Source: Aestuariivivens sediminicola
GTDB lineage: Bacteria; Bacteroidota; Bacteroidia; Flavobacteriales; Flavobacteriaceae
Length of the DNA stretch: 64,000 bases
Direction: 5' to 3'
NCBI RefSeq assembly: GCF_022662015.1
Contig: NZ_JAKMCM010000003.1
Span: forward strand, 310,001-374,000
Under the pieces are notes generated by a model. That model ran no database searches and had not been told where the DNA came from. It worked only from the letters and a program-made list of their open reading frames with translations. Position 1 is the first letter of the stretch; the number at the start of each line of letters is the position of its first letter. Of this stretch, positions 16,817-26,137 are shown one piece after another. The position numbers and the translations under genes are program-made.

Positions 16817-17488
16817 ATGAATTCAATTTGGTTTTTTGATGACGTCAATCTTTTTAAAGTATTGTGTCCGCATAAGTTTAAAGCTTATAAAGCCTCCCAT
16901 AAATTCGATTCCTATAAAAAGAAAGATTATATCTATTTTGAGGAAGATTATGCAAATAAAGTGTATCTCATTGAAAAGGGTAAGGTAAAAATTGGATACT
17001 ACAATGAAGATGGAACCGAGGTGATTAAGGCCATTTTAACTCGGGGAGATTTGTTTGGTGAAACCGCTATCTTCGGAGAATCGAGGCGAGAAGAATTTGC
17101 CCAATCCATTGACAATGCTACAAGTATTTGCCCGATAGGGGTTGACACGATGCACAACTTAATGAGAAATAATCAAACGTTTAGTTTTAAAATATATAAA
17201 CTTATAGGGTTCAAGTTAAAACGTCTGGAAAGGCGCTTACAGTTATTATTGTTTAAGGATGCTAAAACAAGATTAATGGAGTTTCTCGAAGAACTTTGTG
17301 CCGATTATGGATACGATTGCGAGAAAACCGGTGATAAGGTGATACACCATCCCTATACTCAAAAAGATATAGCTTCCTTAATAGGGACATCGAGACCAAC
17401 CTTAAATGTATTGCTTAATGAACTTAAGGATGAAAAAATTATTGAATTCCACAGGAAAGAAATAAGAATCCGAAAAAAGATAGCTTAA
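16817..17488 (+). CDS. Crp/Fnr family transcriptional regulator
   Basis: This regulator has an N-terminal cyclic-nucleotide-binding-like beta barrel (about 30-125; EKGKVKIGYYNEDGTEVIKA, GDLFGETAIFGES), a dimer helix rich in Leu/Arg, and a C-terminal helix-turn-helix (TQKDIASLIGTSRPTLNVLL). No Cys cluster for an iron-sulfur centre is apparent. The ATG at 16817 (MNSIWFFDD) is chosen; an in-frame ATG at 16787 would add ten residues. The effector ligand and targets are unknown. Confidence 0.88.
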   Translation: MNSIWFFDDVNLFKVLCPHKFKAYKASHKFDSYKKKDYIYFEEDYANKVYLIEKGKVKIGYYNEDGTEVIKAILTRGDLFGETAIFGESRREEFAQSIDNATSICPIGVDTMHNLMRNNQTFSFKIYKLIGFKLKRLERRLQLLLFKDAKTRLMEFLEELCADYGYDCEKTGDKVIHHPYTQKDIASLIGTSRPTLNVLLNELKDEKIIEFHRKEIRIRKKIA

Positions 17489-17620
17489 TGTTACCAACCC
17501 ATTGTAAATTTATAGGTATTATGTAATTTGTCACTTTAGGATTAAGTTGCTAAAAACACCTTTAATTCTTTGATTTTAAGTTAAATTTGATTCTAAACCT
17601 GTGTTATTCAACATTAGTAA

Positions 17621-18193
17621 ATGCATTTGCCTCAGCTAAAATTAAAGGATATCTTATTTATTCTTCTGTTAGTCGTTCTGATAGTTCCTCAAACACGACA
17701 ACCCGTTCAAATTTTTTTAAATAAAGGGATAGCCATTTTCAGTCCATCAGTTTTAAATCTTGAAGATCAATATAGATTAACAACTTATAATTGGGATCTC
17801 ATAGATAAAGAGGGTCATGTTCTGAATTTTAAAGAATTTAAGGGCAAGGTGGTATTGGTTAATTTCTGGGCCACCTGGTGCCCTCCGTGTATTGCCGAGA
17901 TGCCGAATCTTCAGAGGTTATATGATGATTATCACAGCAGAGTTGAATTTCTTTTTGTCACGAATGACGAGTTCAGTACCATAAATCAATTTTTACAGAA
18001 AAATGGCTATAGTTTTCCAGTTTACAGATCCCTTTCCAATGATAGGGATATGTTTAATGTAAAAAGTATTCCGAGAACATTCCTAATAGATAAAACAGGA
18101 GGAATTATTATTGATAAATCAGGAGCTTCCAATTGGAACAGTCAAAAAGTTAGACAAATAATTGATGATTTAATTTCTGGTAATGCCGGATGA
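17621..18193 (+). CDS. TlpA/thioredoxin-like disulfide reductase, membrane-anchored
   Basis: This 190-residue protein has an N-terminal hydrophobic anchor (about 8-24) and a periplasmic thioredoxin fold with the redox motif WCPPC (86-90) in FWATWCPPCIAEMPNL. The cis-Pro region SIPRTFLIDKTG is intact. Such proteins reduce periplasmic disulfides, for example during cytochrome c maturation. An octaheme cytochrome lies about 6 kb away, but a direct link is not shown. It stands alone between the Crp/Fnr regulator and the dehydrogenase. Confidence 0.9.
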   Translation: MHLPQLKLKDILFILLLVVLIVPQTRQPVQIFLNKGIAIFSPSVLNLEDQYRLTTYNWDLIDKEGHVLNFKEFKGKVVLVNFWATWCPPCIAEMPNLQRLYDDYHSRVEFLFVTNDEFSTINQFLQKNGYSFPVYRSLSNDRDMFNVKSIPRTFLIDKTGGIIIDKSGASNWNSQKVRQIIDDLISGNAG

Positions 18194-18252
18194 TTTTGAA
18201 ATACCAATAATCTTTTGTTAGTTTACCTGAATTAATATCAAGAACTCGTATT

Positions 18253-19218
18253 TTGAAAATTGTAGTATTGGATGGTTATACTTTGAATCCGGGAGATTTG
18301 TCGTGGGAAGGTCTCAAGGAATTTGGAGAGGTCATTATTTATGATAGAACGGCCTATAATACGGAGGCAATTCTTAAAAATATTGATGATGCCACATGTG
18401 TTTTTACCAATAAGACACCATTGGAAAAGGCTGTTCTTAGAAAAGTAAAACATGTAAAATACATTGGTGTCCTAGCCACGGGCTATAATGTGGTAGATGT
18501 AAGGGAGGCTCATAACCTTGGCATAACAGTGACTAATGTACCTGCTTATAGCACTTCTGCCGTGGCCCAATTTACAATGGCTTTGCTATTGGAAATTTGC
18601 CATCATGTTGGAGCACATAATAGGGCCGTAAAAAATGGGGATTGGTCTAATGCATTGGATTTTTCTTTTTGGAATTTCCCATTGATGGAATTGGAAGGAA
18701 AAACCTTAGGCATTATTGGTTTTGGTCGAATTGGACAAGCTACGGCAAAATTGGCTAACGCTTTTGGTTTGAACGTATTATTTAATAGCAGAAGCCGAAA
18801 AAATGAATTAGAAACCGAGAATTGTGTCTACGCCGATCTTGATAAACTTTTAACCCATTCCGATATTATAAGTCTTCATTGCCCGCTTTTGGAGGGTACT
18901 GAGGGCATCATCAATTCAAAGAATATTGATAAAATGAAGGATGAGGTTATCATTATAAATACTTCCAGGGGCGGTCTTATTAAAGAAAAAGAATTGGCGG
19001 AGGCTTTAAATTCCGGTAAAGTATATGCTGCAGCGGTCGATGTTGTTTCTTCAGAGCCCATAGATAAGAATAATCCTTTGTTAAAGGCTAAAAACTGTAT
19101 CATAACCCCGCACATTGCCTGGGCTTCTTTTGAAGCTAGAAAGCGTTTAATGCAATTGGCAGTACAGAATTTTGAACACTATTTAAACGATGACCCTATT
19201 AATGTTGTAAGTTCTTAA
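18253..19218 (+). CDS. D-2-hydroxyacid dehydrogenase (hydroxypyruvate reductase type)
   Basis: This NAD(P)-dependent dehydrogenase is probably a glycerate dehydrogenase/hydroxypyruvate reductase. A TTG start at 18253 gives MKIVVLDGYTLNPGDLSW, typical of this branch. Seen: nucleotide motif GFGRIG (156-161) and the catalytic triad Arg239 (NTSRGG), Glu268 (SSEP) and His287 (TPHIAW). It has 321 residues. Its stop codon overlaps that of the convergent lycopene cyclase gene (19215-19218 within the palindrome TCTTAAGA). The exact substrate cannot be read from sequence. Confidence 0.9.
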   Translation: MKIVVLDGYTLNPGDLSWEGLKEFGEVIIYDRTAYNTEAILKNIDDATCVFTNKTPLEKAVLRKVKHVKYIGVLATGYNVVDVREAHNLGITVTNVPAYSTSAVAQFTMALLLEICHHVGAHNRAVKNGDWSNALDFSFWNFPLMELEGKTLGIIGFGRIGQATAKLANAFGLNVLFNSRSRKNELETENCVYADLDKLLTHSDIISLHCPLLEGTEGIINSKNIDKMKDEVIIINTSRGGLIKEKELAEALNSGKVYAAAVDVVSSEPIDKNNPLLKAKNCIITPHIAWASFEARKRLMQLAVQNFEHYLNDDPINVVSS

Positions 19219-19901
19219 GAACTTTTTATTCGATTAAAATTCATTACAAATAATGTTAAAAGAATAAGTGTAAAGGCATAAACCGTATCTTCTACAGGTA
19301 TGGTAAACAATCTCATGTTTAGGTTTTCAGAATTGTTGTACCAAACCACTTCATTTTTTATAAAACTGCCTGTTAATAGGCCATTTACAATAAAAAATGG
19401 GATGAGCATTATTACAAAGGTGAGATAATAGGTGCGAAGAAGTTCTAAGTTTTTTATCATAACCAATATTAACACCATCAATGCTACAGTAAAATTGATA
19501 ACGGTGTACCATTTATCGTAATTAAAAACTGAGATGACCGCAAATATTATAGAAAGAATAGTACCGAGGGCTTTAGTTGTACTTTTGGACAGCCTTCGAT
19601 TAGGAAAATAATGAATCAGTGCATAATGTGTAAAAACACATGCATACGGAATACAAACAAAGAACAACCATTCTTCAATGGGTAAATTAAACAGCCTTAA
19701 ACCCAAAAAATAATCACTATTAAATCCCCAAATACCGTGATTTGTAAATACGATATCCCATGGGATAAAAACAAGCATGCTAATTAAAATCCCCGTAAAA
19801 AGAGATTTCCAATTTTTGTAAAATCTTAACTTTGGATGAAAACTAAAAATAAAAGGAATAGATAATGAACCTAGATTCAAGAACAAATACAAAGAAGTCA
19901 T
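19215..19901 (-). CDS. crtY: Lycopene beta-cyclase (CrtYcd-type, membrane)
   Basis: This 228-residue polytopic membrane protein has about seven hydrophobic segments arranged as two repeats of the heterodimeric lycopene cyclase domain. The LFNLPIEEWLFFVCIPYACV motif (about 69-88) and the later FTIPVEDTVYAFTLIL (about 203-218) are the paired cyclase signatures. It should convert lycopene to beta-carotene. It is the last gene of crtI-crtB-crtZ-crtY, with a 3-base gap after crtZ. The symbol crtY is used loosely, since the fold is the CrtYc/d type. Confidence 0.88.
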   Translation of the reverse strand: MTSLYLFLNLGSLSIPFIFSFHPKLRFYKNWKSLFTGILISMLVFIPWDIVFTNHGIWGFNSDYFLGLRLFNLPIEEWLFFVCIPYACVFTHYALIHYFPNRRLSKSTTKALGTILSIIFAVISVFNYDKWYTVINFTVALMVLILVMIKNLELLRTYYLTFVIMLIPFFIVNGLLTGSFIKNEVVWYNNSENLNMRLFTIPVEDTVYAFTLILLTLFVMNFNRIKSS

Positions 19902-19904
19902 TAA

Positions 19905-20354
19905 CTATTTTTTAAAATATTTAAATGGTACGAACAGCATTCCGAAGCACTCTCCATCCTTCTTACCCAGGTGTTTATGATGTATTTTGTGTGCGCGTCT
20001 AACACCTCTCGCATACCAGTTATTTACATTTCTAAATAGTTTGAATCGCTGATGTATAAAGATATCATGAACTAAAAAATAGGATACACCATAAGAGAAA
20101 ATACCCAAACCAATGGGCAAACCTGGCCAAAAGTCTTTAAATTCCCATAGCAAAATAAAACTTATACTCACTACTGCATAGAACAGGAAAAATGCGTCAT
20201 TTCGTTCAAACCAGCTATCATGATCTTTATGGTGATGGTCCTTGTGTAAATGCCAGAGAAAACCGTGCATAATGTACTTATGGGTAAACCAAGCCATGAA
20301 CTCCATTATGCAATAAGCCGTCAAAAAAATCAATATCCAATATACTGTTTGCAT
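19905..20354 (-). CDS. crtZ: Beta-carotene 3-hydroxylase
   Basis: This 149-residue membrane non-haem di-iron hydroxylase should add 3-hydroxyls to beta-carotene, giving cryptoxanthin and zeaxanthin. Four His clusters are visible: HKYIMH (25-30), HKDHHH (37-42), HDIFIH (96-101) and HKIHH (122-126), the iron-binding set of CrtZ. Two or three hydrophobic segments surround them. It is 9 bases downstream of crtB and 3 bases upstream of the cyclase, in one operon. Confidence 0.95.
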   Translation of the reverse strand: MQTVYWILIFLTAYCIMEFMAWFTHKYIMHGFLWHLHKDHHHKDHDSWFERNDAFFLFYAVVSISFILLWEFKDFWPGLPIGLGIFSYGVSYFLVHDIFIHQRFKLFRNVNNWYARGVRRAHKIHHKHLGKKDGECFGMLFVPFKYFKK

Positions 20355-20363
20355 GTTTTATTT

Positions 20364-21203
20364 TTACAGTAAATTTAATTGATATTTTACATAACTGCGC
20401 ATCAGAAGTTCAACTTTTTTATGATTCGATACTCTTATGCGTGAATTTTTAATTTTCATAGCTGGAGTGTTCTTCAATTTTTTCAATAATTGACGATAAT
20501 ATCTGTACGCCATGAACACACCGAACCTTGATTCGATTGGTAACTTTTTTATACCCATAAGACCCCGTTCAAAATCGCTTTCAATATCATTAATAATATC
20601 TTGTTTCGCATCTTCATCCAAATTATTTAGATCGGTATTTGGAAAATAGGTCCTGTTTAATCCTTCAAAATCAGCTTTTAAATCTCTCAAAAAATTTACC
20701 TTTTGAAAGGCAGATCCTAATGACATCGCACTATCCTTAAGTTCATCGTATTTCTCTTGATCTCCTTTTACAAAAACTTTAAGGCACATAAGACCAACAA
20801 CGTCAGCAGAACCATAAATATAATTTTTATATTCCTCTTCAGTCAAATATTCAGATTTGTGCAAATCCAATCTCATACTGTTCATGAAGGCGTCAACCAG
20901 ATGTCGTTCTATGTTACACTTATGATAAGTATACTGAAAGGCGTTAAGAATAGGGTTTAAGCTGATTCGGTCTTCCAAGGCACGGTTTAAGTCATCAGAA
21001 AACTTGGAAAATAATGCTTCTTTGTTGTAATTATGAAAGGAATCAACGATTTCATCAGCTAATCTGACAAAACCATAAATATTATAGATGTCTGATCTGA
21101 TAGATCGGTATAGCATTTTTGTGGCTAAAGAAAAGGATGTGCTATAGGTTTTGGTTACCAACCTACTGGAATCATACGATACGGAGTCAAATAGTGCTTT
21201 CAT
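20364..21203 (-). CDS. crtB: Phytoene synthase
   Basis: CrtB joins two geranylgeranyl diphosphates head-to-head to give phytoene. The 279 residues carry both Asp-rich motifs: DEIVD (50-54) and RDLKAD (173-178, within QKVNFLRDLKAD), plus GSADVVGLMCL (131-141). It overlaps crtI by 4 bases, implying translational coupling. The GGPP synthase gene (crtE) needed for its substrate is not in this window. Confidence 0.96.
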   Translation of the reverse strand: MKALFDSVSYDSSRLVTKTYSTSFSLATKMLYRSIRSDIYNIYGFVRLADEIVDSFHNYNKEALFSKFSDDLNRALEDRISLNPILNAFQYTYHKCNIERHLVDAFMNSMRLDLHKSEYLTEEEYKNYIYGSADVVGLMCLKVFVKGDQEKYDELKDSAMSLGSAFQKVNFLRDLKADFEGLNRTYFPNTDLNNLDEDAKQDIINDIESDFERGLMGIKKLPIESRFGVFMAYRYYRQLLKKLKNTPAMKIKNSRIRVSNHKKVELLMRSYVKYQLNLL

Positions 21204-22672
21204 TTTTTCGGACTAAAGTGTTTTATTACTAATTCAGCAACAAGTTTACCTGAAATGAGCGATGGAGGCACTCCAGGTCCTGGTACTGTTAATTGTCCAG
21301 TAAAAAAGAGGTTTTTTACTTTTTTACTTTTTAACTTGGGTCTTAGAAACGCCGTTTGCATTAACGTATTGGCCATGCCATAGGCATTACCCTTATATGA
21401 ATTATAATCATTAATAAAATCATTAATGCAAAAGGATGTTTTAAATATAATATGATTTTTGACATTCTGGGAGGTTAAATCTTCAAAACGTTCTATTATT
21501 TTGTTAAAATACACAGATCTCAGTTCATCAGTGTCCTCTAGTCCCGGGGCTAGAGGTATTAAAAAAATGCCTGCCTCCTTACCTTTTGGTGCGGCATGAG
21601 CATCGGTTATACTCGGGAAACTAGCATAAAACAAAGGATTGTCGGGCCATTTTGGCCGGTCATATATGGCTTCTGCATGACGGTCGAAATCAGTATCAAA
21701 GAAAAGGGTGTGGTGATCGACATTTTTTAACTTCTTATCAAAGCCTACGTAGAATAATAAACTTGAAGGAGCGAATGTTTTCTTCATCCAAAATTTCTCT
21801 GAGTATTGTCTGTACGATTTGTCGAGCAATAGCTCTGTATGATGATAATCGGCTCCACTGACAATAATATCTGAATCATAGGCCTTCCCTTTTGAAATCA
21901 AGGATTTGGCTTGTCCATTTTCGATAACAATTTTTTCTACCGGATGCTCAGTTTTAATAGTTACACCGAGTTCTTTTGCCAGACTTTCCAATGCCAAAAT
22001 GACTTGATACATGCCTTTAACCGGATGAAACGTTCCCAATCCAAAATCGGCGTAATTCATAAAATTGTAAAACGAAGGGGTATCGCCTGGTTTGGCACCT
22101 AAAAACAACACTGGAAATTCGAGTATTTTCACCAATTTGTCATTGTGAAATGCTTTTCTCACATCTCTTTTAATGGTGCTGAAAAATTGATTTAATCTTA
22201 AGATGGTAGAAGGGGTAATCAATTCTAAAGGAGATACGCCCGGCTTGTAAACAAGATCCTTGATTGCAATCTCATAATTTGATTTTGCGGTTTCAATGAA
22301 TTTCTTTAGTGCAACAGAACTCCCTGGTTCTTCTTTTTCAAAGGCAATACATATCTTCTCTAAGCTATCTTCAATTGTTATACTATCATTTCGCCCAAAA
22401 TATACCGAATAAGCAGGGTTTAATTTTTCTAAAGTGTAATAGTCTGAAACTGATTTATTGAAGTCAGTAAAAAACCGCTCAAAAACATCGGGCATCCAAT
22501 ACCAGGTGGGGCCAATATCGAATGTAAACCCATCCTTTTTTATTTGTCTCGCTCTACCACCTATGTCTTTGTTCTTTTCAAATACGGTGACATCAAAACC
22601 TGCTTGAGCCAAGTAACAAGAAGCGGCTAAAGATGAAAAACCAGAACCAATAATGGAAATACTTTGTTTCAT
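21200..22672 (-). CDS. crtI: Phytoene desaturase
   Basis: CrtI is an FAD enzyme that desaturates phytoene to lycopene. The 490-residue protein starts with the dinucleotide motif IIGSGFSSLAASCYLAQAG (about 6-24) and GGRARQ, and ends with the CrtI signature FTGQLTVPGPGVPPSLISGK (about 459-478). It heads the biosynthetic operon. Two minus-strand -7 boxes (22681-22688 and 22702-22709) lie in the 46-base gap after the MerR gene, so crtI has its own promoter in addition to any read-through. Confidence 0.97.
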   Translation of the reverse strand: MKQSISIIGSGFSSLAASCYLAQAGFDVTVFEKNKDIGGRARQIKKDGFTFDIGPTWYWMPDVFERFFTDFNKSVSDYYTLEKLNPAYSVYFGRNDSITIEDSLEKICIAFEKEEPGSSVALKKFIETAKSNYEIAIKDLVYKPGVSPLELITPSTILRLNQFFSTIKRDVRKAFHNDKLVKILEFPVLFLGAKPGDTPSFYNFMNYADFGLGTFHPVKGMYQVILALESLAKELGVTIKTEHPVEKIVIENGQAKSLISKGKAYDSDIIVSGADYHHTELLLDKSYRQYSEKFWMKKTFAPSSLLFYVGFDKKLKNVDHHTLFFDTDFDRHAEAIYDRPKWPDNPLFYASFPSITDAHAAPKGKEAGIFLIPLAPGLEDTDELRSVYFNKIIERFEDLTSQNVKNHIIFKTSFCINDFINDYNSYKGNAYGMANTLMQTAFLRPKLKSKKVKNLFFTGQLTVPGPGVPPSLISGKLVAELVIKHFSPKK

Positions 22673-22675
22673 GTG

Positions 22676-22709
22676 TTTAACAAATATAAAACAAAGTTAA
22701 ACAAAAATA
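22676..22709 (-). promoter_or_regulatory. crtI promoter with element shared with the MerR gene
   Basis: On the minus strand TATTTTTGTTTAA (22697-22709) is followed by TATATTTGTTAAA (22676-22688). Both contain a TAnnTTTG box directly joined to GTTtAA/GTTAAA. The first 13 bases are identical to those in the MerR-gene promoter (23635-23647), which suggests a shared operator. Confidence 0.55.
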
Positions 22710-22718
22710 AAATTTAAT

Positions 22719-23618
22719 TTAAAATTCTTTTACTAATTGTTCAATAGAGTTAAAAGTTGATACTTTCTGAGGCAGTTCATCGGGAGCAATGCCAGCTAAT
22801 CGCGGTCCCAAAACCATAAGTTTGGTATTGTCTTTTAGCAGAAGCATGTCACTAAATTCATTGAGATAATCTACAACATGCTCCGGTTCAGGATATACGG
22901 TAAAATACGTTATAAAAGTCAGCTCATCAAAAAATTCATGTAAGTCTGTTAAACTATCCATGGGAACACTTTCACCCAGAAAAATAGTGTGGTTACCTTT
23001 ACTACGCAACTGGTAGTTAATAAATAACAATCCGATATCATGAATTTCATTATCCGGTAAAAATAAAATATAGGTTTTGTTTGTCGGTCTCGGCTCCAAA
23101 CTCTGAAGCCTTTCAATATTCAAAAGAATTTTTTGTTTAATATGTACCGATAGGAAATGTTCATGTGCTGGAGTAATGGTATTGGTTTGCCATAATAACC
23201 CGATATCATTCAAAATGGGGAGAAATACAGAATAAAAAATTTCACTGAAGGATTTTGTTTGAATTAACGTGTTGTAGGTGTTGTAAAACAAAACCTGATC
23301 AAAATTAATCATTGCTATTTTCAGCGCATTTATTGCGTGGTCTTCCTCTTTGGCTCTTGAGGCAATCTCTCGGACAGCAGCGGGAATTTCCTCTTCCTTT
23401 AACTTAGCGATTTTAGATATTTTGAATCCGTTATTGTTGAGATACGATACATTTAAGAGCTTCTGAAGGCTCTCCAAACTGTAGTTTCTAATATTAGTTT
23501 CAGACCTATTCGGACTTAACAAACTATATCGCTTTTCCCAAATTCTTATGGTGTGAGCTTTTATACCCGTAAGATTTTCTAAATCTTTAATACTGAAATT
23601 AACCTGGATATTGTTCAT
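22719..23618 (-). CDS. CarH-like MerR regulator with B12-binding domain
   Basis: This 299-residue protein has an N-terminal MerR winged helix (about 6-75; IKDLENLTGIKAHTIRIWEK) followed by a four-helix bundle and a B12-binding Rossmann-like domain. The CarH light-sensor signatures are present: Trp143-x9-Glu153-His154 and E191-x-H193-x-x-G196, where the His would ligate cobalt. CarH proteins bind adenosylcobalamin, repress carotenoid genes in the dark, and release DNA in light. Position directly upstream of crtI fits that role. B12 binding and light response are inferred, not shown. Confidence 0.88.
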   Translation of the reverse strand: MNNIQVNFSIKDLENLTGIKAHTIRIWEKRYSLLSPNRSETNIRNYSLESLQKLLNVSYLNNNGFKISKIAKLKEEEIPAAVREIASRAKEEDHAINALKIAMINFDQVLFYNTYNTLIQTKSFSEIFYSVFLPILNDIGLLWQTNTITPAHEHFLSVHIKQKILLNIERLQSLEPRPTNKTYILFLPDNEIHDIGLLFINYQLRSKGNHTIFLGESVPMDSLTDLHEFFDELTFITYFTVYPEPEHVVDYLNEFSDMLLLKDNTKLMVLGPRLAGIAPDELPQKVSTFNSIEQLVKEF

Positions 23619-23634
23619 TATTTTATTCTAATTA

Positions 23635-23647
23635 TTAAACAAAAATA
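23635..23647 (-). promoter_or_regulatory. Promoter/operator of the MerR gene
   Basis: Minus-strand TATTTTTGTTTAA holds the -7 box TATTTTTG (23640-23647) 21 bases before the ATG. It is identical to the element before crtI, consistent with autoregulation. Confidence 0.55.
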
Positions 23648-23886
23648 CATAATTTTAATAACACAACAACAAAATCTTCTATTTTTTGCTAAATTTTAAC
23701 TTAAGCCTTCTTAGAAAAGATGAAAATGCAAATTTAGAAATAGAACCAAAAGACACTAATTTTGACTATTTTAGAGGTCTAAAAGCGTTACACATATAAA
23801 AGATGAAGGTAGCGTTTAATAAATTAAATTAATCCTTTCTTTTCAAAAGAAATATATTGAATACTAAAATTTTACACTCTCTAACA

Positions 23887-26127
23887 ATGCAGTATTATTA
23901 TTATGCTGTATTTTTTTTGATCCTTTCTTCATGTATAAAGAAAAAACCAGATTATGTTGGGCTTACTGAGGTTGAGAAAGATATTTTCGTTTCAACGATT
24001 CAAATACCCGATAGTGATTTCCTGGGAGACAAAGCCTGTGTTGAATGTCATTCAAAGGCCTTCGAAGAATGGCAAGGTTCTCATCATGATAAAGCTATGG
24101 ACAAAGCAACGGATACCACTGTACTCGGAGATTTTGAAGATGCTAAGTTCAGCAGTCAGGGCATAACCTCCCATTTTTTTAAAAGGGACAATGCCTATTA
24201 TGTCAATACAGAAGGTCCTGATGGTAACTATCATGATTACAGGATTGAATATACGTTTGGTGTCGAGCCACTTCAACAATATATCGTTAAGTTCCCGAAT
24301 GGCCACTATCAGTGCCTACGAACGGCATGGGATACAAAAAAAAATAAATGGTTCGACTTATATCCGGATTTTAAGATTGTACATACCGAATGGTTACACT
24401 GGTCCCGTGGCGGATTGAATTGGAATAACATGTGCGCCGATTGTCATTCAACAAACGTACGGAAGAACTTTAATATAAAAGAGCAACGGTATGATACGAA
24501 ATATGCACTTATTAATGTAAGTTGCGAGGCTTGTCATGGACCCGGAAAGACACATGTGGAACGTGTATCTGAGTTTGGTGAGGCCTATGAAGTTTCGGGG
24601 GATTTAAAGATGACTTCAAGTCTGAGCTCGATGGAATTAGTCGACGAATGTGCGCGTTGTCATATGCGAAGAGAACAAATTTCAGAATTTTATAATTTTG
24701 AAGGCAGCATGTTGGATCATTATTTTCCACAATTAATTGCAGAACCCATTTATTATCCAGATGGTCAAATTTTGGATGAGGACTATGTATATGGTTCTTT
24801 TATTCAAAGTAAAATGTATCACAACGGTGTATCTTGTAATAATTGTCATGATCCCCACTCCCTTAAACTAAGATTTGAGGGGAATACGCTTTGTGCACAG
24901 TGTCATGCCCCCAATATTTATGATACCCCCGCTCATCATTTTCATCCAGTAGATACGGAAAGTTCAAAATGTATAAATTGTCATATGACTGGAAAATACT
25001 ATATGGGTAACGATTTTCGACGTGACCACAGTTTCAGGATTCCACGACCCGATCAAAGTATGACCTACGGGACACCGAATGCTTGTGTGGAATGCCATAC
25101 AGATAAGGATAACGAATGGGCATGGCGTGTTTACGTCGACCAGTATGGTAATCCAAAAACTAAACATTTTTCAGATCTGCTCATACCCGGGTTGCGTGGT
25201 GAAAATGACGGTTTAAATAAATTAATAGAATTGGCAAAAGACACTATATATCCGGATATAGCAAGAGCATCAGCGGTAAGGGGAATGGTGCATTATCCAG
25301 CGAATAATGTTATAGACGAGATGTTGACTTTCCTCAAAGATGAGTCCCCTTTGGTGAAGGGAGCCACCTTGGATGCACTAGGAGAAATTAATGCTTCTGA
25401 TTACTTAAATTATTTCTTACCTCTGTTAGAAGACGAAAAGCGGTCCGTTAGGGTTAAAGCTTTTTTTGCACTGGCACCTCTGGATGAGGATTTAGTGCCG
25501 GAGCAATACAGGATCGTTTATGATAAGGTAAAGAAGGAATTTGAAACGTATTTAAATGTGACGTCCGATTTTGTTGGTGGTCAGGTAAAAAAAGCAGATC
25601 ACCTGCTTAAAAAGGGCGATTTAACCGGAGCAATTAAAGGTTACGAGGAAGCCTTAAAAATAGATAACATGAATAATATAGTAAGAACAAACCTGGCTAA
25701 TCTTTACTATAGGAACGGTGATTTTGTTGATGCTGAAACCGCTTTTAAAACGATTATCGGTCAAGAACCTCAATATGGTCCAACGTATTATTCTTATGGC
25801 CTTTTATTAGCGGAGTTAAATAGAATAGAGGAGGCCATATATCAAATGGACCAAGCCATTACTTTGATGCCTGAGAACTTGAGAGTATATTACAATTTAA
25901 GTTTGTTGTACGATAAGATGAATGATTTAGACAATGCAGAAGCCATAGCTGTTAAGGGACTTAAAAAGAATCCTCAGGAGGAAAGTTTACTCTATATTCT
26001 GGCCTATATTTATTCAAAAGGAAATCAGCCTGATAAGGCTAAAAATATTGCTCAAAGATTGGTTGAATTGTACCCTGGTAATTCAAATTACAGGGCCTTG
26101 TACAATCAGTTAAATGCTCCTAATTGA
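23887..26127 (+). CDS. Octaheme cytochrome c lipoprotein with HEAT and TPR regions
   Basis: The 746-residue protein from ATG 23887 has a lipoprotein signal (FLILSSC, Cys16); a TTG at 23857 would add ten residues and spoil the signal. Eight CxxCH haem sites lie at about 51, 183, 213, 255, 317, 336, 362 and 400 (CVECH, CADCH, CEACH, CARCH, CNNCH, CAQCH, CINCH, CVECH), in a cytochrome c554/NrfA-like arrangement. A HEAT-like stretch (about 440-530) and TPR repeats (about 560-740) follow. It is predicted to be periplasmic or outer-membrane anchored. The redox substrate is unknown. Confidence 0.9.
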   Translation: MQYYYYAVFFLILSSCIKKKPDYVGLTEVEKDIFVSTIQIPDSDFLGDKACVECHSKAFEEWQGSHHDKAMDKATDTTVLGDFEDAKFSSQGITSHFFKRDNAYYVNTEGPDGNYHDYRIEYTFGVEPLQQYIVKFPNGHYQCLRTAWDTKKNKWFDLYPDFKIVHTEWLHWSRGGLNWNNMCADCHSTNVRKNFNIKEQRYDTKYALINVSCEACHGPGKTHVERVSEFGEAYEVSGDLKMTSSLSSMELVDECARCHMRREQISEFYNFEGSMLDHYFPQLIAEPIYYPDGQILDEDYVYGSFIQSKMYHNGVSCNNCHDPHSLKLRFEGNTLCAQCHAPNIYDTPAHHFHPVDTESSKCINCHMTGKYYMGNDFRRDHSFRIPRPDQSMTYGTPNACVECHTDKDNEWAWRVYVDQYGNPKTKHFSDLLIPGLRGENDGLNKLIELAKDTIYPDIARASAVRGMVHYPANNVIDEMLTFLKDESPLVKGATLDALGEINASDYLNYFLPLLEDEKRSVRVKAFFALAPLDEDLVPEQYRIVYDKVKKEFETYLNVTSDFVGGQVKKADHLLKKGDLTGAIKGYEEALKIDNMNNIVRTNLANLYYRNGDFVDAETAFKTIIGQEPQYGPTYYSYGLLLAELNRIEEAIYQMDQAITLMPENLRVYYNLSLLYDKMNDLDNAEAIAVKGLKKNPQEESLLYILAYIYSKGNQPDKAKNIAQRLVELYPGNSNYRALYNQLNAPN

Positions 26128-26137
26128 TATCAATTTG

